From Actinospica robiniae DSM 44927 (GTDB taxonomy: Bacteria > Actinomycetota > Actinomycetes > Streptomycetales > Catenulisporaceae): DNA of 64,000 nt. Under the pieces are notes generated by a model that did not search any database, was not told the origin of the DNA, and saw only the letters and a program-made list of their open reading frames with translations. The translations under genes were made by a program, and so were the position numbers. Positions within the stretch are counted from its first letter, which is position 1. The number at the start of each line of letters is the position of its first letter. This document shows, one piece after another, positions 51,125-59,930 of this stretch. Where the stretch lies: NCBI RefSeq assembly GCF_000504285.1, contig NZ_KI632511.1, positions 9,034,154-9,098,153 on the forward strand, in the 5' to 3' direction.

Positions 51125-52585
51125 ATGACGCCGCACAGGACGGGCCCGCTCGTCGGCCTTCGTGTCATTGAACTCGCCAGCCTCGCCCCTGCTCCGTTCG
51201 CTTGCACGGTGATGGCGGACCTCGGCGCCGACGTTCTGCGCATCGATCGGCCCGATATCGTTCCAGCGCGGCTCAAAGCAGACTCGGTTGGTGTCCCCGC
51301 CCCCGCCCCCCTCCCCACCCCCACCTCCCCGCCGGTTTTCGCGTCGGACGCGGCGGAGAACCGCGTCGCCCCGCCGCATATCGGCAGCGCTCCACCCGCC
51401 GCGCCGGCGCGGAAGATCGGCGCAGTTCCGCCTGATGCGCCGCTGTCGGAGACCGGCGGCGTTCCGCCTGATGCGCCGCTGTCGGAGACCGGCGGCGTTC
51501 CGCCTGGTACGCCGCTGTCGGAGACCGGCGGCGTTCCGCCTGGTACGCCGCTGTCGGAGACCGGCGGCGTTCCGCCCGGTGTGCCGCCGCCGGATCCGCT
51601 CGGCCGCGGTCGCCAGAGCGTCGCGATCGATCTGCGCCATCCGCGAGGAGTCGAGACCCTGTTGCGTCTCATCGAGCATGCTGACGTGCTCGTCGAGGGC
51701 TTCCGCCCGGGCGTCTGCGAGCGGCTGGGGATCGGCCCAGAGGAATGTGCGGCGCGTAACCCGCGTCTGATCTACGCCAGGCTGACCGGTTACGGACAGG
51801 ACGGTCCGCTGTCCGCCCGGGCCGGTCACGACATCAACTACCTCTCGCTCGCCGGTGCCCTCGAGCCGCTCGGCCCGTCTGACGGCCCTCCGCTACCGCC
51901 GTTGAACTACGTCGCGGACTTCGGCGGCGGCGGCATGTTGCTCGTCGTCGGTGTCCTTGCCGCGGTGTTCGAACGAGAACAATCGGGGCGCGGCCAGGTC
52001 GTCGATGCTTCGATGGTCGAGGGATCGGCCTTGATCACCGCCCTCCTGCATGGCCTGCGAGCCAGCGGCCTCTGGGAGACGCAGCGGGGGACGAATCTGT
52101 TCGATGGATCAGCTCCTTTCTATGCGACGTACGAGTGTGCGGACGGTCGCTTCGTGGCCGTCGGTGCGCTGGAGCCGCAGTTCTGGGCGCAGTTGCTCTC
52201 GGGACTCGGGCTGGCCGACTCGACCGACCTTCCGGCTCAGCATGAGCGCGCCCGATGGCCAGAACTTAGAGCTCGGATCGCCGAGGTCTTCCGTACCCGC
52301 ACCCGGGACGAGTGGGCGGACTCGTTCGCCGATACCGACGCGTGCGTGTCTCCGGTGCTGAGCCCGTTCGAGGCGCACAGCCATGCGCACAACGTTGCCC
52401 GCGGAACGTTCACGGAGGTGGCCGGCCTCGTGCAGCCTGCGCCGGCGCCACGCTTCTCCCGAACGCCCGGAGCAGTCGCCTCGCCCGCACCGCACCCTGG
52501 CGAGCATGCCGCGGCGCTCGCGCAGTGGGGGATCCCGGAGGAGGAGATTCGCGCACTGCAGGCGGAGGGCGTGGTGGCAACGTGA
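51125..52585 (+). CDS. CaiB/BaiF-type CoA-transferase (alpha-methylacyl-CoA racemase-like) with repeat insertion
   Basis: A 486-residue class III CoA-transferase/racemase. It starts GPLVGLRVIELASLAPAPFA and CTVMADLGADVLRIDRP, but the expected next block (GRGRQSVAIDLRHPRGVETL) comes about 105 residues later. The insertion is Pro-rich and includes four 12-residue repeats of PLSETGGVPPxx. The catalytic Asp lies in YGQDGPLSARAGHDINYLSL. The rest is normal. The inserted loop lies between the two parts of the N-terminal CoA-binding lobe and may be a flexible loop or may impair the enzyme. Divergent from the AraC regulator. Confidence 0.88.
   Translation: MTPHRTGPLVGLRVIELASLAPAPFACTVMADLGADVLRIDRPDIVPARLKADSVGVPAPAPLPTPTSPPVFASDAAENRVAPPHIGSAPPAAPARKIGAVPPDAPLSETGGVPPDAPLSETGGVPPGTPLSETGGVPPGTPLSETGGVPPGVPPPDPLGRGRQSVAIDLRHPRGVETLLRLIEHADVLVEGFRPGVCERLGIGPEECAARNPRLIYARLTGYGQDGPLSARAGHDINYLSLAGALEPLGPSDGPPLPPLNYVADFGGGGMLLVVGVLAAVFEREQSGRGQVVDASMVEGSALITALLHGLRASGLWETQRGTNLFDGSAPFYATYECADGRFVAVGALEPQFWAQLLSGLGLADSTDLPAQHERARWPELRARIAEVFRTRTRDEWADSFADTDACVSPVLSPFEAHSHAHNVARGTFTEVAGLVQPAPAPRFSRTPGAVASPAPHPGEHAAALAQWGIPEEEIRALQAEGVVAT
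51434..51577 (+). repeat. 36-bp minisatellite inside the CoA-transferase gene
   Basis: Four tandem, in-frame 36-bp units lie at 51434, 51470, 51506 and 51542, each reading GATGCG or GGTACG then CCGCTGTCGGAGACCGGCGG and CGTTCCGCCT. Partial units flank them on both sides. Units differ mainly at the first codon pair, as expected of recent duplications. Confidence 0.9.
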
Positions 52586-52840
52586 TGGGCGAGCGCGGAG
52601 CGGTCGGATCCGCATGGCTTGAAGGCGGTGCGCTGCTCGACTGAGTTGATAGTTGAGTGGGCGGCGTCGCCATACGGGAGAACGCGCGACGGGCGGAGCG
52701 CATGAGGTTGCGGCAGAGGGCGGCGAGTTGGATGCAGAGGCACACGCCCGCTTGTCTGAGCTGCGAACGCGAGGTGGTCAGCTTGAACAGAACTGGCTGA
52801 GGCGCGGCCCAGAACAGGGGCCAGAGCGTAGTGCTGATCT

Positions 52841-53860
52841 TCATTCACAGCATCCGAGGCCGTCCGAGATGAGCGGCAGCGCAGCCGCGAAGTGCACGCC
52901 GGGCTCGGGCGGGACCGGCCCGCCGTCGGGGCCGGTGCACACGAGCGCGAACAGTTGGCCCTCGCTCAGCGGCTTCGGAGTGAAGCCGCCGAGCTTCCAT
53001 CCCCGCAACGTCGACTCCTCGCGCCTCGCTTCCGGTGTGCCAGGCGACGGGCGCGGCGTGCGCCTCCGCGGGAAGAACGACGGGTGCAACCGAGAGCGGA
53101 GAAGCAGGTGGCCGGGGCGCTCCGCCAGGCTCGCGATCGACAGGAAGATCACCACGAGCTGTTCGCCGCCGTCATCGGGGAATGCCATGATGTGGCCGCA
53201 CTTGGTGTACGGCAGCGTGTAGTCGAGACGGGCGCCGACGAGTTCCACGACGACGTTCAGCTCGTGCTGACCGTCTCCGGCCTGCTCGACCAGCGCCATG
53301 AAGGCGTGCGCGCCCTGCGACATCGCCCGGCGCACGGCTTCGTCCGGATCTCGGTGCAGCGACGCGGCGTCGGCGAGCGCGGGCATCGCAATCATCTGCA
53401 ACGCCTCGGCCCGGACGTGTGCGCGCAGCCGCGCCAGTACCACCTCGATCGGCTCGCCCTGCCAGGGCTCGGACAACGGACCTAGTTCCGCGACGTACTG
53501 CTCGTACTCCCGCAACGCTCGCGGGCTGTCGCGGGGCAGTCCGGCCGCGTCCGCTCGGCTCTCGAACTGGTCCGGCATGAGCTGGCCGACGATGACGTGA
53601 CGGCCGGTGCGCGCGACCGCCTTGATCCGCCGCTCCACATCGGCGAGGTAGGCCGCGTAGTCCGGGAAATCAAACAGGTGATTGATCTCGGCCATCGCCC
53701 GCCACTCCGGCTCCTCGGCCAGCAGTGCGATCCCGACCACCTGGTCGGAGCGCAGCACGGGCCACGCCCGCCGCCCCGCCGCGCGCCGCGCACCGGCGAC
53801 GCCGCTGCGGCCGACCTTGTCCTGCTTCCTGTTGGTCGCCTTGCCATTCCTACGACTCAT
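52841..53860 (-). CDS. Hypothetical protein
   Basis: A 339-residue protein from ATG 53860, with GGTGGGG upstream (GTG 53869 is possible). The N-terminus is basic (SRRNGKATNRKQDKVGRSGV), followed by WPVLRSDQVVGIALLAEEPE, AEINHLFDFPDYAAYLADVE and HELNVVVELVGARLDYTLPY. The last third is Pro/Arg-rich and ends in a Cys pair. It looks like a soluble helical protein with normal high-GC codon use. I do not recognise a family. The 255 bp between it and the CoA-transferase gene hold no convincing gene. Confidence 0.6.
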   Translation of the reverse strand: MSRRNGKATNRKQDKVGRSGVAGARRAAGRRAWPVLRSDQVVGIALLAEEPEWRAMAEINHLFDFPDYAAYLADVERRIKAVARTGRHVIVGQLMPDQFESRADAAGLPRDSPRALREYEQYVAELGPLSEPWQGEPIEVVLARLRAHVRAEALQMIAMPALADAASLHRDPDEAVRRAMSQGAHAFMALVEQAGDGQHELNVVVELVGARLDYTLPYTKCGHIMAFPDDGGEQLVVIFLSIASLAERPGHLLLRSRLHPSFFPRRRTPRPSPGTPEARREESTLRGWKLGGFTPKPLSEGQLFALVCTGPDGGPVPPEPGVHFAAALPLISDGLGCCE

Positions 53861-54741
53861 GATCCCCACCCTTGGCCTGAACCCCCGCTTGGTCAGCGAC
53901 CTGCTGTCAAGCGCTTACAGATCAAGCGTGCGGCTTGATCGGGGACTGTGGAGGATCAGCGGGGCACATTCATCCGGTCGGCAGGGTGGGCATATAGGCG
54001 TACTGGAGCGTGGACTGTAGCTCGGATGGGCGAGTAAAGGCTCTGCGGGCGAGCGAATAGGGCGGGGATTGGGTGCGAGCGCGCCGGATCGACGAAGGAA
54101 GATCGATGAAGGGTGGGCGGAGATGGGCGGAGATGGGCAGAGTGATGGGCGAATGGAGGCAAGCAGGGAGGCAAGAAGGGAGGCAAGCAGAGGGCGGAGA
54201 TGGAGGTGAAGCGACGGTGCGGGTAGGCGCATCACTTATGTGGATGGCGAGCCAGGGCGTGGTGGGGCGGGGCATGGCCGGGCAGCGAAGGGCGCGGTAG
54301 GACAGGGCAGTCAGCGGAGGGCGGCGCAGAAGCAGCTCGATCAGACTCGGGTGAGAGGAACCGAGCGGAGGTGGGAAGTGGGGCAAGCTGAGATGCCGGG
54401 ACGCGGCGAGGCGACTTGCCTTGCCCGCACGGGCGTTTGGTCGGGTCCGTCCTTGCGAGGGGCCGTATACGCCGCTCTGCTTGGGGATCGGGTCCGTGGC
54501 GCAGGCTCGCCGGCTGCTTCGGTGGCCTGGGTGACGTGCAGGTGCGGGCAAGGGGTTGAGTCGTGGGGTCAACAGGTTGCATCGCGGCGTTGGGTCGCAG
54601 CGTCGCGTTGCGTTGTGTGACAGGGTCACGGGGTTGCGGGCTGACCGGGCTCAGCAGGGTGCGTGCCGGGGCGCCGCGGGCGCGGGAGTGGGTGGGTACT
54701 CCGGGCCCACGGCGCGGCCGGCCGGGGCGCGCCGCGCGCGG
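53861..54741. other. 880-bp gene-free, strongly purine-biased stretch
   Basis: No credible coding frame exists here; the open frames are low-complexity (Pro/Ser/Leu-rich on the minus strand). The plus strand is very purine-rich, particularly 54080-54230, with repeats of GGGCGGAGAT and GGAGGCAAG. Such strand asymmetry is atypical of the rest of the window and could support G-quadruplex or R-loop formation. It begins just after the promoter of the gene at 53860. Confidence 0.55.
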
Positions 54742-55347
54742 CTAGTCGGTGTTCGGCCAGGTGATGCCGGGCATCGGGAGGGTGGCGGTGTTCTCGTACT
54801 GGTTGGGGGCGGGCTCTGCGGAGCTGGCGGCCGCGGCGCCTTCGCCGCCGAAGATGAGGGCGAGGATTCCGGCGATGAAGCCGAGGATGAAGCCTAGGGC
54901 CAGGCCCATGGGGACGCTGAGCTGGAAGGCTTGCGCCGCTTGGCCTTTGACGCCGGCGTAGGCGAGGGGGGTGCAGACGGCTGCGGCTATGCCGCCCGCC
55001 GTGGTGACCGCGCCCCAGGTCGCGAGGCCGACGGCGAGGCGACCGCCGCCGCGGGCGGTGAGGGCTACCAGGAACACCGAGCCGGCTACCAGGATCACAT
55101 TGAACACCAGCGGGGCCAGCCAGTGGTCTGTGCTGTCCGCGCCGCTGGGGGCGCTGAAGCGCCAGCCGGTCAGCTGCAGCGGGCTGAAGAGCACGCTCAC
55201 CCAGCCGCTCCAGCCGTCGCTGTTCGCGCGCGCGGTGCGCCAGCCGGCCAGCGCCTGGTTGCCCAGGGCCGCGGTGGCCAGGAGCGTGACCACCGCCGCG
55301 CTGCTCGCCGCGCCGACGCGGACGCGGACCACCGGAAATGTCGCCAT
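54742..55347 (-). CDS. Membrane protein of unknown function
   Basis: A 201-residue protein from ATG 55347. It has an N-terminal hydrophobic segment (GAASSAAVVTLLATAALGNQ), a soluble loop with WSGWVSVLFSPLQLTGWRFS, then three membrane segments (APLVFNVILVAGSVFLVALT, VGLATWGAVTTAGGIAAAVC, LGFILGFIAGILALIFGG). It ends in an acidic tail with NQYENTATLPMPGITWPNTD. No family was recognised. It is divergent from the DHA2 exporter with a 273-bp gap that must hold both promoters. Confidence 0.7.
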   Translation of the reverse strand: MATFPVVRVRVGAASSAAVVTLLATAALGNQALAGWRTARANSDGWSGWVSVLFSPLQLTGWRFSAPSGADSTDHWLAPLVFNVILVAGSVFLVALTARGGGRLAVGLATWGAVTTAGGIAAAVCTPLAYAGVKGQAAQAFQLSVPMGLALGFILGFIAGILALIFGGEGAAAASSAEPAPNQYENTATLPMPGITWPNTD

Positions 55348-55620
55348 GATCGACCGTTCCTTCCTTCTGCTCGTGCTCGAAATCCGCTACGTCCGGGGAG
55401 GCCGGCTCGAGTGATCCCGGTCGGGGCGTCGCGGGGCTCTCGGGCCGCTCGCGCCTCCGCCGCGCGGCCCGCTCTCCCCGTCCGTCCCGTCTCGTCGCCA
55501 CCCGCCGTCGAATCCCGTCTCGGGCCCGTGCCCTGTTCTCAAGATCGCAGAACCCTGCTGCTAGCTTTAATCCTGGTGCGCGCCGTCCCGGTGCGCCGAA
55601 CGGCAGAGGGGAAGCCGTCA

Positions 55621-57144
55621 GTGGCCGAGATATCGGAGACCCAGACTTCAGACACGCCCGGCGTCATGCCCGCACCCGTGGACGCTCAGGAACCGGATCC
55701 CCGACGCTGGTGGAGCCTGGTCCTGATCGGACTCAGCCAGCTGATGATCGTGCTCGACATCACCGTGGTCACCATCGCGCTGCCCTCCGCCCAGCGCGAC
55801 CTGCACATCGCGCCGGCGGACAAGCAGTGGGTGATGACGGCCTACACCCTCGCGTTCGGCGGCCTGCTGCTGCTCGGCGGGAAGATCGTCGACTTCGTGG
55901 GGCGCAAGAACACGCTGGTGATCGGGCTCATCGGCTTCGCCGCGGCCTCGGCGCTGGGCGGGGCGGCGGTCAGCGGCGGGATGCTCTTCGGGGCCCGGGC
56001 GGTGCAGGGCGTCTTCGGCGCGATCCTGGCTCCGGCCGCGCTCTCCCTGCTCACCACGACCTTCACCGACCCGGACGAGCGGGCCAAGGCCTTCGGCGTC
56101 TTCGGCGCCATCGCGGGCGCCGGCAGCGCGATCGGGCTCATCCTCGGCGGCGTCATCACCAACTACCTGACCTGGCGTTGGACCATGTACGTCAACGTCA
56201 TCATCGCGGTCGTCGCCGTCGTCGGCTCGATCCTGCTCGTCGTCGACCGGGCGCCGCGCCGCCGGGTGGAGATCGACTACGCCGGCACGGTGCTCGGCTG
56301 CGGCGGCCTGCTGGCGCTGGTCTACGGCTTCACCAAGGCCGCGAGCGACGGGTGGTCCGACAGCACGACGCTGATCCTGTTCGCGATCGCCGTCGTCGCC
56401 CTGGTCGGCTTCGGCATCGTGCGGGGCCGGGCCCGCACGCCGCTGCTCCCGCCGCGGATCGTGGTCGAGCGCAACCGGGGCGGCAGCTTCGCGCTCATGG
56501 CGCTGGCCGCGCTCTCGATGTTCGGGGTCTTCCTCTTCCTGACCTACTACCTGCAGGGCGTGAAGGGCTACTCCGCGCTGCGCACCGGATTCGCCTTCCT
56601 GCCGATGAGCGTGACGCTGATCTTCACCTCCGTCGGCATCGCGGCGCGGCTGCTGACCCGGCTCGCGCCGAGGCTGCTGCTGGTCCCGGGCATGCTGCTG
56701 GCCGCGGGCGGCATGGTCTGGATGACGCAGATCTCTGTCGGCGGGTCGTACGCCACCGAGGTGCTGCCCGCCGAGATCCTGCTCGGCCTCGGGTTCGGGC
56801 TCACCTTCATGCCGGTCTTCGCGGTCGCCACGTCCGGTGTCGCGCCGCAGGACGCCGGTGTCACCTCGGCCACACTCAACACGGCGCAGCAGGTGGGCGG
56901 TTCGATCGGCACGGCGCTGCTGAACACGATCGCGGTCTCGGCGACCACCACGTACGTCGCCTCGCACCACCTGCCGCCGGCCGCGGCCGCGGTCAACCTG
57001 ACGGCGCAGGTGCACGGCTACACGATGGCCACCTGGGCGGCGGCCGGCTTCCTGGTGCTCGCGGGCATCGTCGGCGGGCTGCTGATCAACGCCGGGCCGA
57101 TGTCGCAGGAGACGATCCAGGCGAGCATGGGCGGCGGGGCCTGA
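55621..57144 (+). CDS. DHA2-family MFS exporter (EmrB/QacA type)
   Basis: A 507-residue protein from GTG 55621 with AGGGGAAG upstream; about 14 membrane helices. LSQLMIVLDITVVTIALPSA is the start of the first helix, GGKIVDFVGRKNTLVIGLIG is motif A, and GAGSAIGLILGGVITNYLTW is motif C. GVAPQDAGVTSATLNTAQQV lies near the end. Members export drugs, dyes or natural products with protons. No regulator is adjacent. The frame extends upstream to 54931, but that part is antisense to the membrane-protein gene. Confidence 0.92.
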   Translation: MAEISETQTSDTPGVMPAPVDAQEPDPRRWWSLVLIGLSQLMIVLDITVVTIALPSAQRDLHIAPADKQWVMTAYTLAFGGLLLLGGKIVDFVGRKNTLVIGLIGFAAASALGGAAVSGGMLFGARAVQGVFGAILAPAALSLLTTTFTDPDERAKAFGVFGAIAGAGSAIGLILGGVITNYLTWRWTMYVNVIIAVVAVVGSILLVVDRAPRRRVEIDYAGTVLGCGGLLALVYGFTKAASDGWSDSTTLILFAIAVVALVGFGIVRGRARTPLLPPRIVVERNRGGSFALMALAALSMFGVFLFLTYYLQGVKGYSALRTGFAFLPMSVTLIFTSVGIAARLLTRLAPRLLLVPGMLLAAGGMVWMTQISVGGSYATEVLPAEILLGLGFGLTFMPVFAVATSGVAPQDAGVTSATLNTAQQVGGSIGTALLNTIAVSATTTYVASHHLPPAAAAVNLTAQVHGYTMATWAAAGFLVLAGIVGGLLINAGPMSQETIQASMGGGA

Positions 57145-57247
57145 CCGGGAGCGCGCACCGCACGGGCTAAGCTGGGCCGGGTCCGCCGCGAGGCGGGCCC
57201 GGCCCATGTCCGGTATCAGAGCCGTTCCGCCTTCGAGGAGCCCCCGC

Positions 57248-57694
57248 ATGTCCCAGGTCCGCGCCGTCGCCGCCGCCCATGTCCACGCCCCGGCCGGGCA
57301 GGTGGCCGCCGCGCTCGCGGATTACGCGACAGTGCGGCCGAAGATCCTGCCGTCGCAGTACTCGGACTACGCCCTGCGCAACGGCGGCAACGGCGCCGGC
57401 ACCGTGGTCGCGTGGAAGCTGGCGGCCACCGAGAAGCGGGTGCGCGACTGCCTGATCACGGTCACCGCGCCGGACGACGGGGTGCTGGTGGAGACCGACG
57501 CGAACTCCTCGATGGTCACCACGTACACGGTCACCGGCTCCGAGGACGGACACGCCGGGGTCGTGATCGAGACGGTGTGGAACGGGGCCGGCGGCATCGG
57601 CGGGTTCTTCGAGCGCACCTTCGCGCCCAAGGCGCTGGTGAAGATCTACGACGAGCTGCTGGCGAACCTCGCCGCGCACTGCGAGACGGACTGA
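57248..57694 (+). CDS. SRPBCC (START-like) family protein
   Basis: A 148-residue protein from ATG 57248 with GAGGAG upstream. AAAHVHAPAGQVAAALADYA, VVAWKLAATEKRVRDCLITV and VVIETVWNGAGGIGGFFERT fit the polyketide-cyclase/SRPBCC helix-grip fold, ending with the long C-terminal helix APKALVKIYDELLANLAAHC. Such proteins bind hydrophobic ligands. The role is unknown. It follows the DHA2 exporter at a 103-bp distance and may be co-transcribed with it. Confidence 0.82.
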   Translation: MSQVRAVAAAHVHAPAGQVAAALADYATVRPKILPSQYSDYALRNGGNGAGTVVAWKLAATEKRVRDCLITVTAPDDGVLVETDANSSMVTTYTVTGSEDGHAGVVIETVWNGAGGIGGFFERTFAPKALVKIYDELLANLAAHCETD

Positions 57695-57725
57695 CCCGGA
57701 CTCGGGCCCGGTATCCTGGGCGGTC

Positions 57726-58895
57726 ATGACCGCCGCCACGCCCACGCCTCCGCCTTCCGCCGACTCGGCGGTGCCCACCCGGCCGTGCCTGCACTGCGGT
57801 CGGCCGGTGCCGCAGCGGATCGGGGCGGGGCGCCCGTTCCAGTACTGCCGGGACAACGACGACGCCTGTCTCAAGGCGGCGCGCAACTCCCGTTCGCGTG
57901 AGCGCAACGCGCCGGGTCTGCCGGGCCAGCTCGCTCAGGCCTGGGAACTGGTGGACCGGCTGGAGCAGTCGGCGGCGCTGCTCGCGGGTTCCCTCAACGG
58001 CGAGCTCTCGGCGGCCGGGGTGGAGTCGAAGATCGCTGCCGTACGCGCGGAAGCGGCCGCGCACTCGGCCGCGTCCGCAGCGGAGGCCCGGGACGCGCAG
58101 GCCGCCGCCGAAGCCGCCCGTGCCGAGACGCAGACCTCTGTCGCACACGCCGAGCAGGAGCGGGCGCGGCGTGAGGAGGCAGAGCAGGAGGCTCGCGAGG
58201 CGCAGGCGGTTGCGGCTCAGGCCCTTGACGACGCGGCTCAGGCGGCGGCACGCGAGGCAGCAGCCGTACAGGCGAGGACTGAGGCGCAGCAGGAGGCTCG
58301 CGAGCGGTCAGCCGAGGCGCGCCAGGCAACGCAGGCCGCGCGCGACGCCGACGCGGCCAGGGACGCGGCTCTTGCCCGCGCGCTCGCCGCTCAGGGCGAC
58401 GCGGAGCAGGCTCGGGATCAGACGGTTCGCGAGGCAGCAGCGCGGGAACGTGCCGAGGCCGCGGCACATCAGGCCGCTGCGGAACGCTCCGAGGCGCTGG
58501 TGGCGGCAGAGCGCACGCGGGCGGCGGCGGAGGCGCAGCGCGAACGTGCCGAGGCCGAGACAGGTCGGGCTCAGGCGGCGAACGAGCGTGCCGACGCCTT
58601 GGCCCGCGACCTTGAGGCGGCCCGCCAGGCGACCACCGAGGCACACGCCGACGCCCGGCACGCGGTTCAGGCGCGGGAGAACGCGGCCGCGCAGCTGACG
58701 GCCGCTCAGGAGGAGCTGGCCCGCATGAGGACGCAGCTCGAGGCCGAGCGGGCTCGGGCCGACGAGCTGACGGCGCGTCTGCTGGATCTGAGCGTCCGGC
58801 TGGCCCAGGTGCCGGCGCAGTCGCACGAGCCGCAACAGCCGGTCGGCGTAGTGATGGACAGCGCCCCGGCGGACGGCGAAGAGGCCGGGAAATGA
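57726..58895 (+). CDS. Ala/Glu-rich coiled-coil protein with N-terminal Cys cluster
   Basis: A 389-residue protein. The N-terminus has a zinc-knuckle-like cluster, CLHCGRPVPQ then QYCRDNDDAC (C-x2-C...C-x6-C, residues 21-49), with KAARNSRSRERN behind it. From residue 110 to about 355 it is one long Ala/Arg/Glu/Gln coiled coil with heptad-like repeats, as in KfrA/TolA-like proteins. It ends QPVGVVMDSAPADGEEAGK. Such a DNA-binding head with a long coiled coil resembles plasmid KfrA or chromosome-organising proteins, but the role is not proven. Confidence 0.7.
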   Translation: MTAATPTPPPSADSAVPTRPCLHCGRPVPQRIGAGRPFQYCRDNDDACLKAARNSRSRERNAPGLPGQLAQAWELVDRLEQSAALLAGSLNGELSAAGVESKIAAVRAEAAAHSAASAAEARDAQAAAEAARAETQTSVAHAEQERARREEAEQEAREAQAVAAQALDDAAQAAAREAAAVQARTEAQQEARERSAEARQATQAARDADAARDAALARALAAQGDAEQARDQTVREAAARERAEAAAHQAAAERSEALVAAERTRAAAEAQRERAEAETGRAQAANERADALARDLEAARQATTEAHADARHAVQARENAAAQLTAAQEELARMRTQLEAERARADELTARLLDLSVRLAQVPAQSHEPQQPVGVVMDSAPADGEEAGK

Positions 58896-58927
58896 GGAAA
58901 CCCGCGCCGGGCAGTGCGCGGGTTTCC
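58896..58927 (+). terminator. Hairpin terminator after the coiled-coil gene
   Basis: GGAAACCCGCGC (58896-58907) and its exact complement at 58916-58927 form a 12-bp stem with an 8-base loop, starting directly after the stop codon. Confidence 0.7.
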
Positions 58928-59105
58928 GGGTGATGTGGTGCGGCCTTCGCTTGGGGGAGCGCGTTGTCACCACGGTCCGGCGGCCGCGGGTGCGGCCTCC
59001 GTGGTTCTATGACACCCTTTCGGCGGCCGGGTTCCAAGAGCTAACGGCGCCGACCACTCTTGCGGGTGAGCGAAAGTCCCTAGGAAGTCCTCTTTTCCGG
59101 AACTT

Positions 59106-59927
59106 TCAGCCCGATTGGCGTACCTCGCGCAGTTCCGGCACGTGGCTTTCCAGGCCGGGAGTCCACCACACGCCGGTGTCCTCGTCCACGGTGAAGGACT
59201 CGTAGCCGCTGCGCTGAGCCAACTGGGTGAGGAAGGGCCGTGCCTCGACGCCGAGGGCGATCGCGGCGGTCGCGTAGCCGTCGGCGAGGGCGAGATCGGG
59301 GCCTGTCACGGTCGCCTGCGCCAGCCCGGACGCCGGGCGGCGGCTACGAGGGTCCCAGACGTGGGCGCCGCGCTGGCGGGTGCCGGAGGTGGCGACGGCG
59401 CCGTCGGCTCGTCGCAGCCGCAGCAGGATCTGGTCGGGCCGGTGCGGGTCCTCGACGCCGACGCTCCACTCGATGCCGGTCGATCGCAGGCGCACGTCGC
59501 CGCCCGCGTTGAGGAGGTGCTGCGGCAGGCCCTGCTCGACCAGCAGCCGCGAGGCGCGTTCGGCGGCCCAGCCTTTGACCGCGCCGCAGGGGTCGAAGTT
59601 CGGCGGATCGCCCACGGCCCAAGCGTCGAAGGCTCCGCGGGTCTCGTTGCGCAGCTGGCCGCACAGGCCGAGCACCTCGCGGAAGTCCGCTGCTTCGTCG
59701 GGCGAGAGATCGGGCTGGTTGTCGAGGTCGCCGGGGGACAGGCGGCCATCCCGGATCCGCGAGACCGGACTCTCCGGGATGAAGGGGGAGTAGACCTCGT
59801 CGAGCCGGTGCAGAAGGGCACACGCCTCCCGCCAGGCGGCCGCGAACCGCTCGCCGTCGGTGTCTTCGGGCACGGCGACGGAGAAGACGGTGCCCATCAC
59901 CGGTTCTGCGGCGCGCAGCAGGCCCAC
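59106..59927 (-). CDS. apbE: FAD:protein FMN transferase
   Basis: A 273-residue ApbE protein. It starts GLLRAAEPVMGTVFSVAVPE (the MGT motif), then VYSPFIPESPVSRIRDG and FDPCGAVKGWAAERASRLLV, with NAGGDVRLR and GAHVWDPRSRRPASGLAQAT as FAD-binding blocks. The metal site includes the Asp/Thr of LALADGYATAA. It attaches FMN to threonine in SGAT-type motifs. The gene four bases upstream encodes exactly such a protein, so enzyme and substrate are paired. No signal peptide is visible, so flavinylation may occur in the cytoplasm. Confidence 0.92.
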   Translation of the reverse strand: MGLLRAAEPVMGTVFSVAVPEDTDGERFAAAWREACALLHRLDEVYSPFIPESPVSRIRDGRLSPGDLDNQPDLSPDEAADFREVLGLCGQLRNETRGAFDAWAVGDPPNFDPCGAVKGWAAERASRLLVEQGLPQHLLNAGGDVRLRSTGIEWSVGVEDPHRPDQILLRLRRADGAVATSGTRQRGAHVWDPRSRRPASGLAQATVTGPDLALADGYATAAIALGVEARPFLTQLAQRSGYESFTVDEDTGVWWTPGLESHVPELREVRQSG

Positions 59928-59930
59928 GGC

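Noticed and set aside
51125..52585. IS or intein insertion explaining the extra CoA-transferase segment
   Set aside because: No transposase, intein splicing motif or target duplication is visible; the segment is low-complexity repeat DNA in frame.
52410..52844. Minus-strand 144-codon frame next to the CoA-transferase
   Set aside because: Most of it is antisense to the end of the CoA-transferase; the remaining 230 bp carry no known motif, although a decayed transposase fragment cannot be excluded.
53970..54629. Minus-strand 219-codon frame as a gene
   Set aside because: The product is a Pro/Ser/Arg/Leu low-complexity chain mirroring the purine bias, with no start signal.
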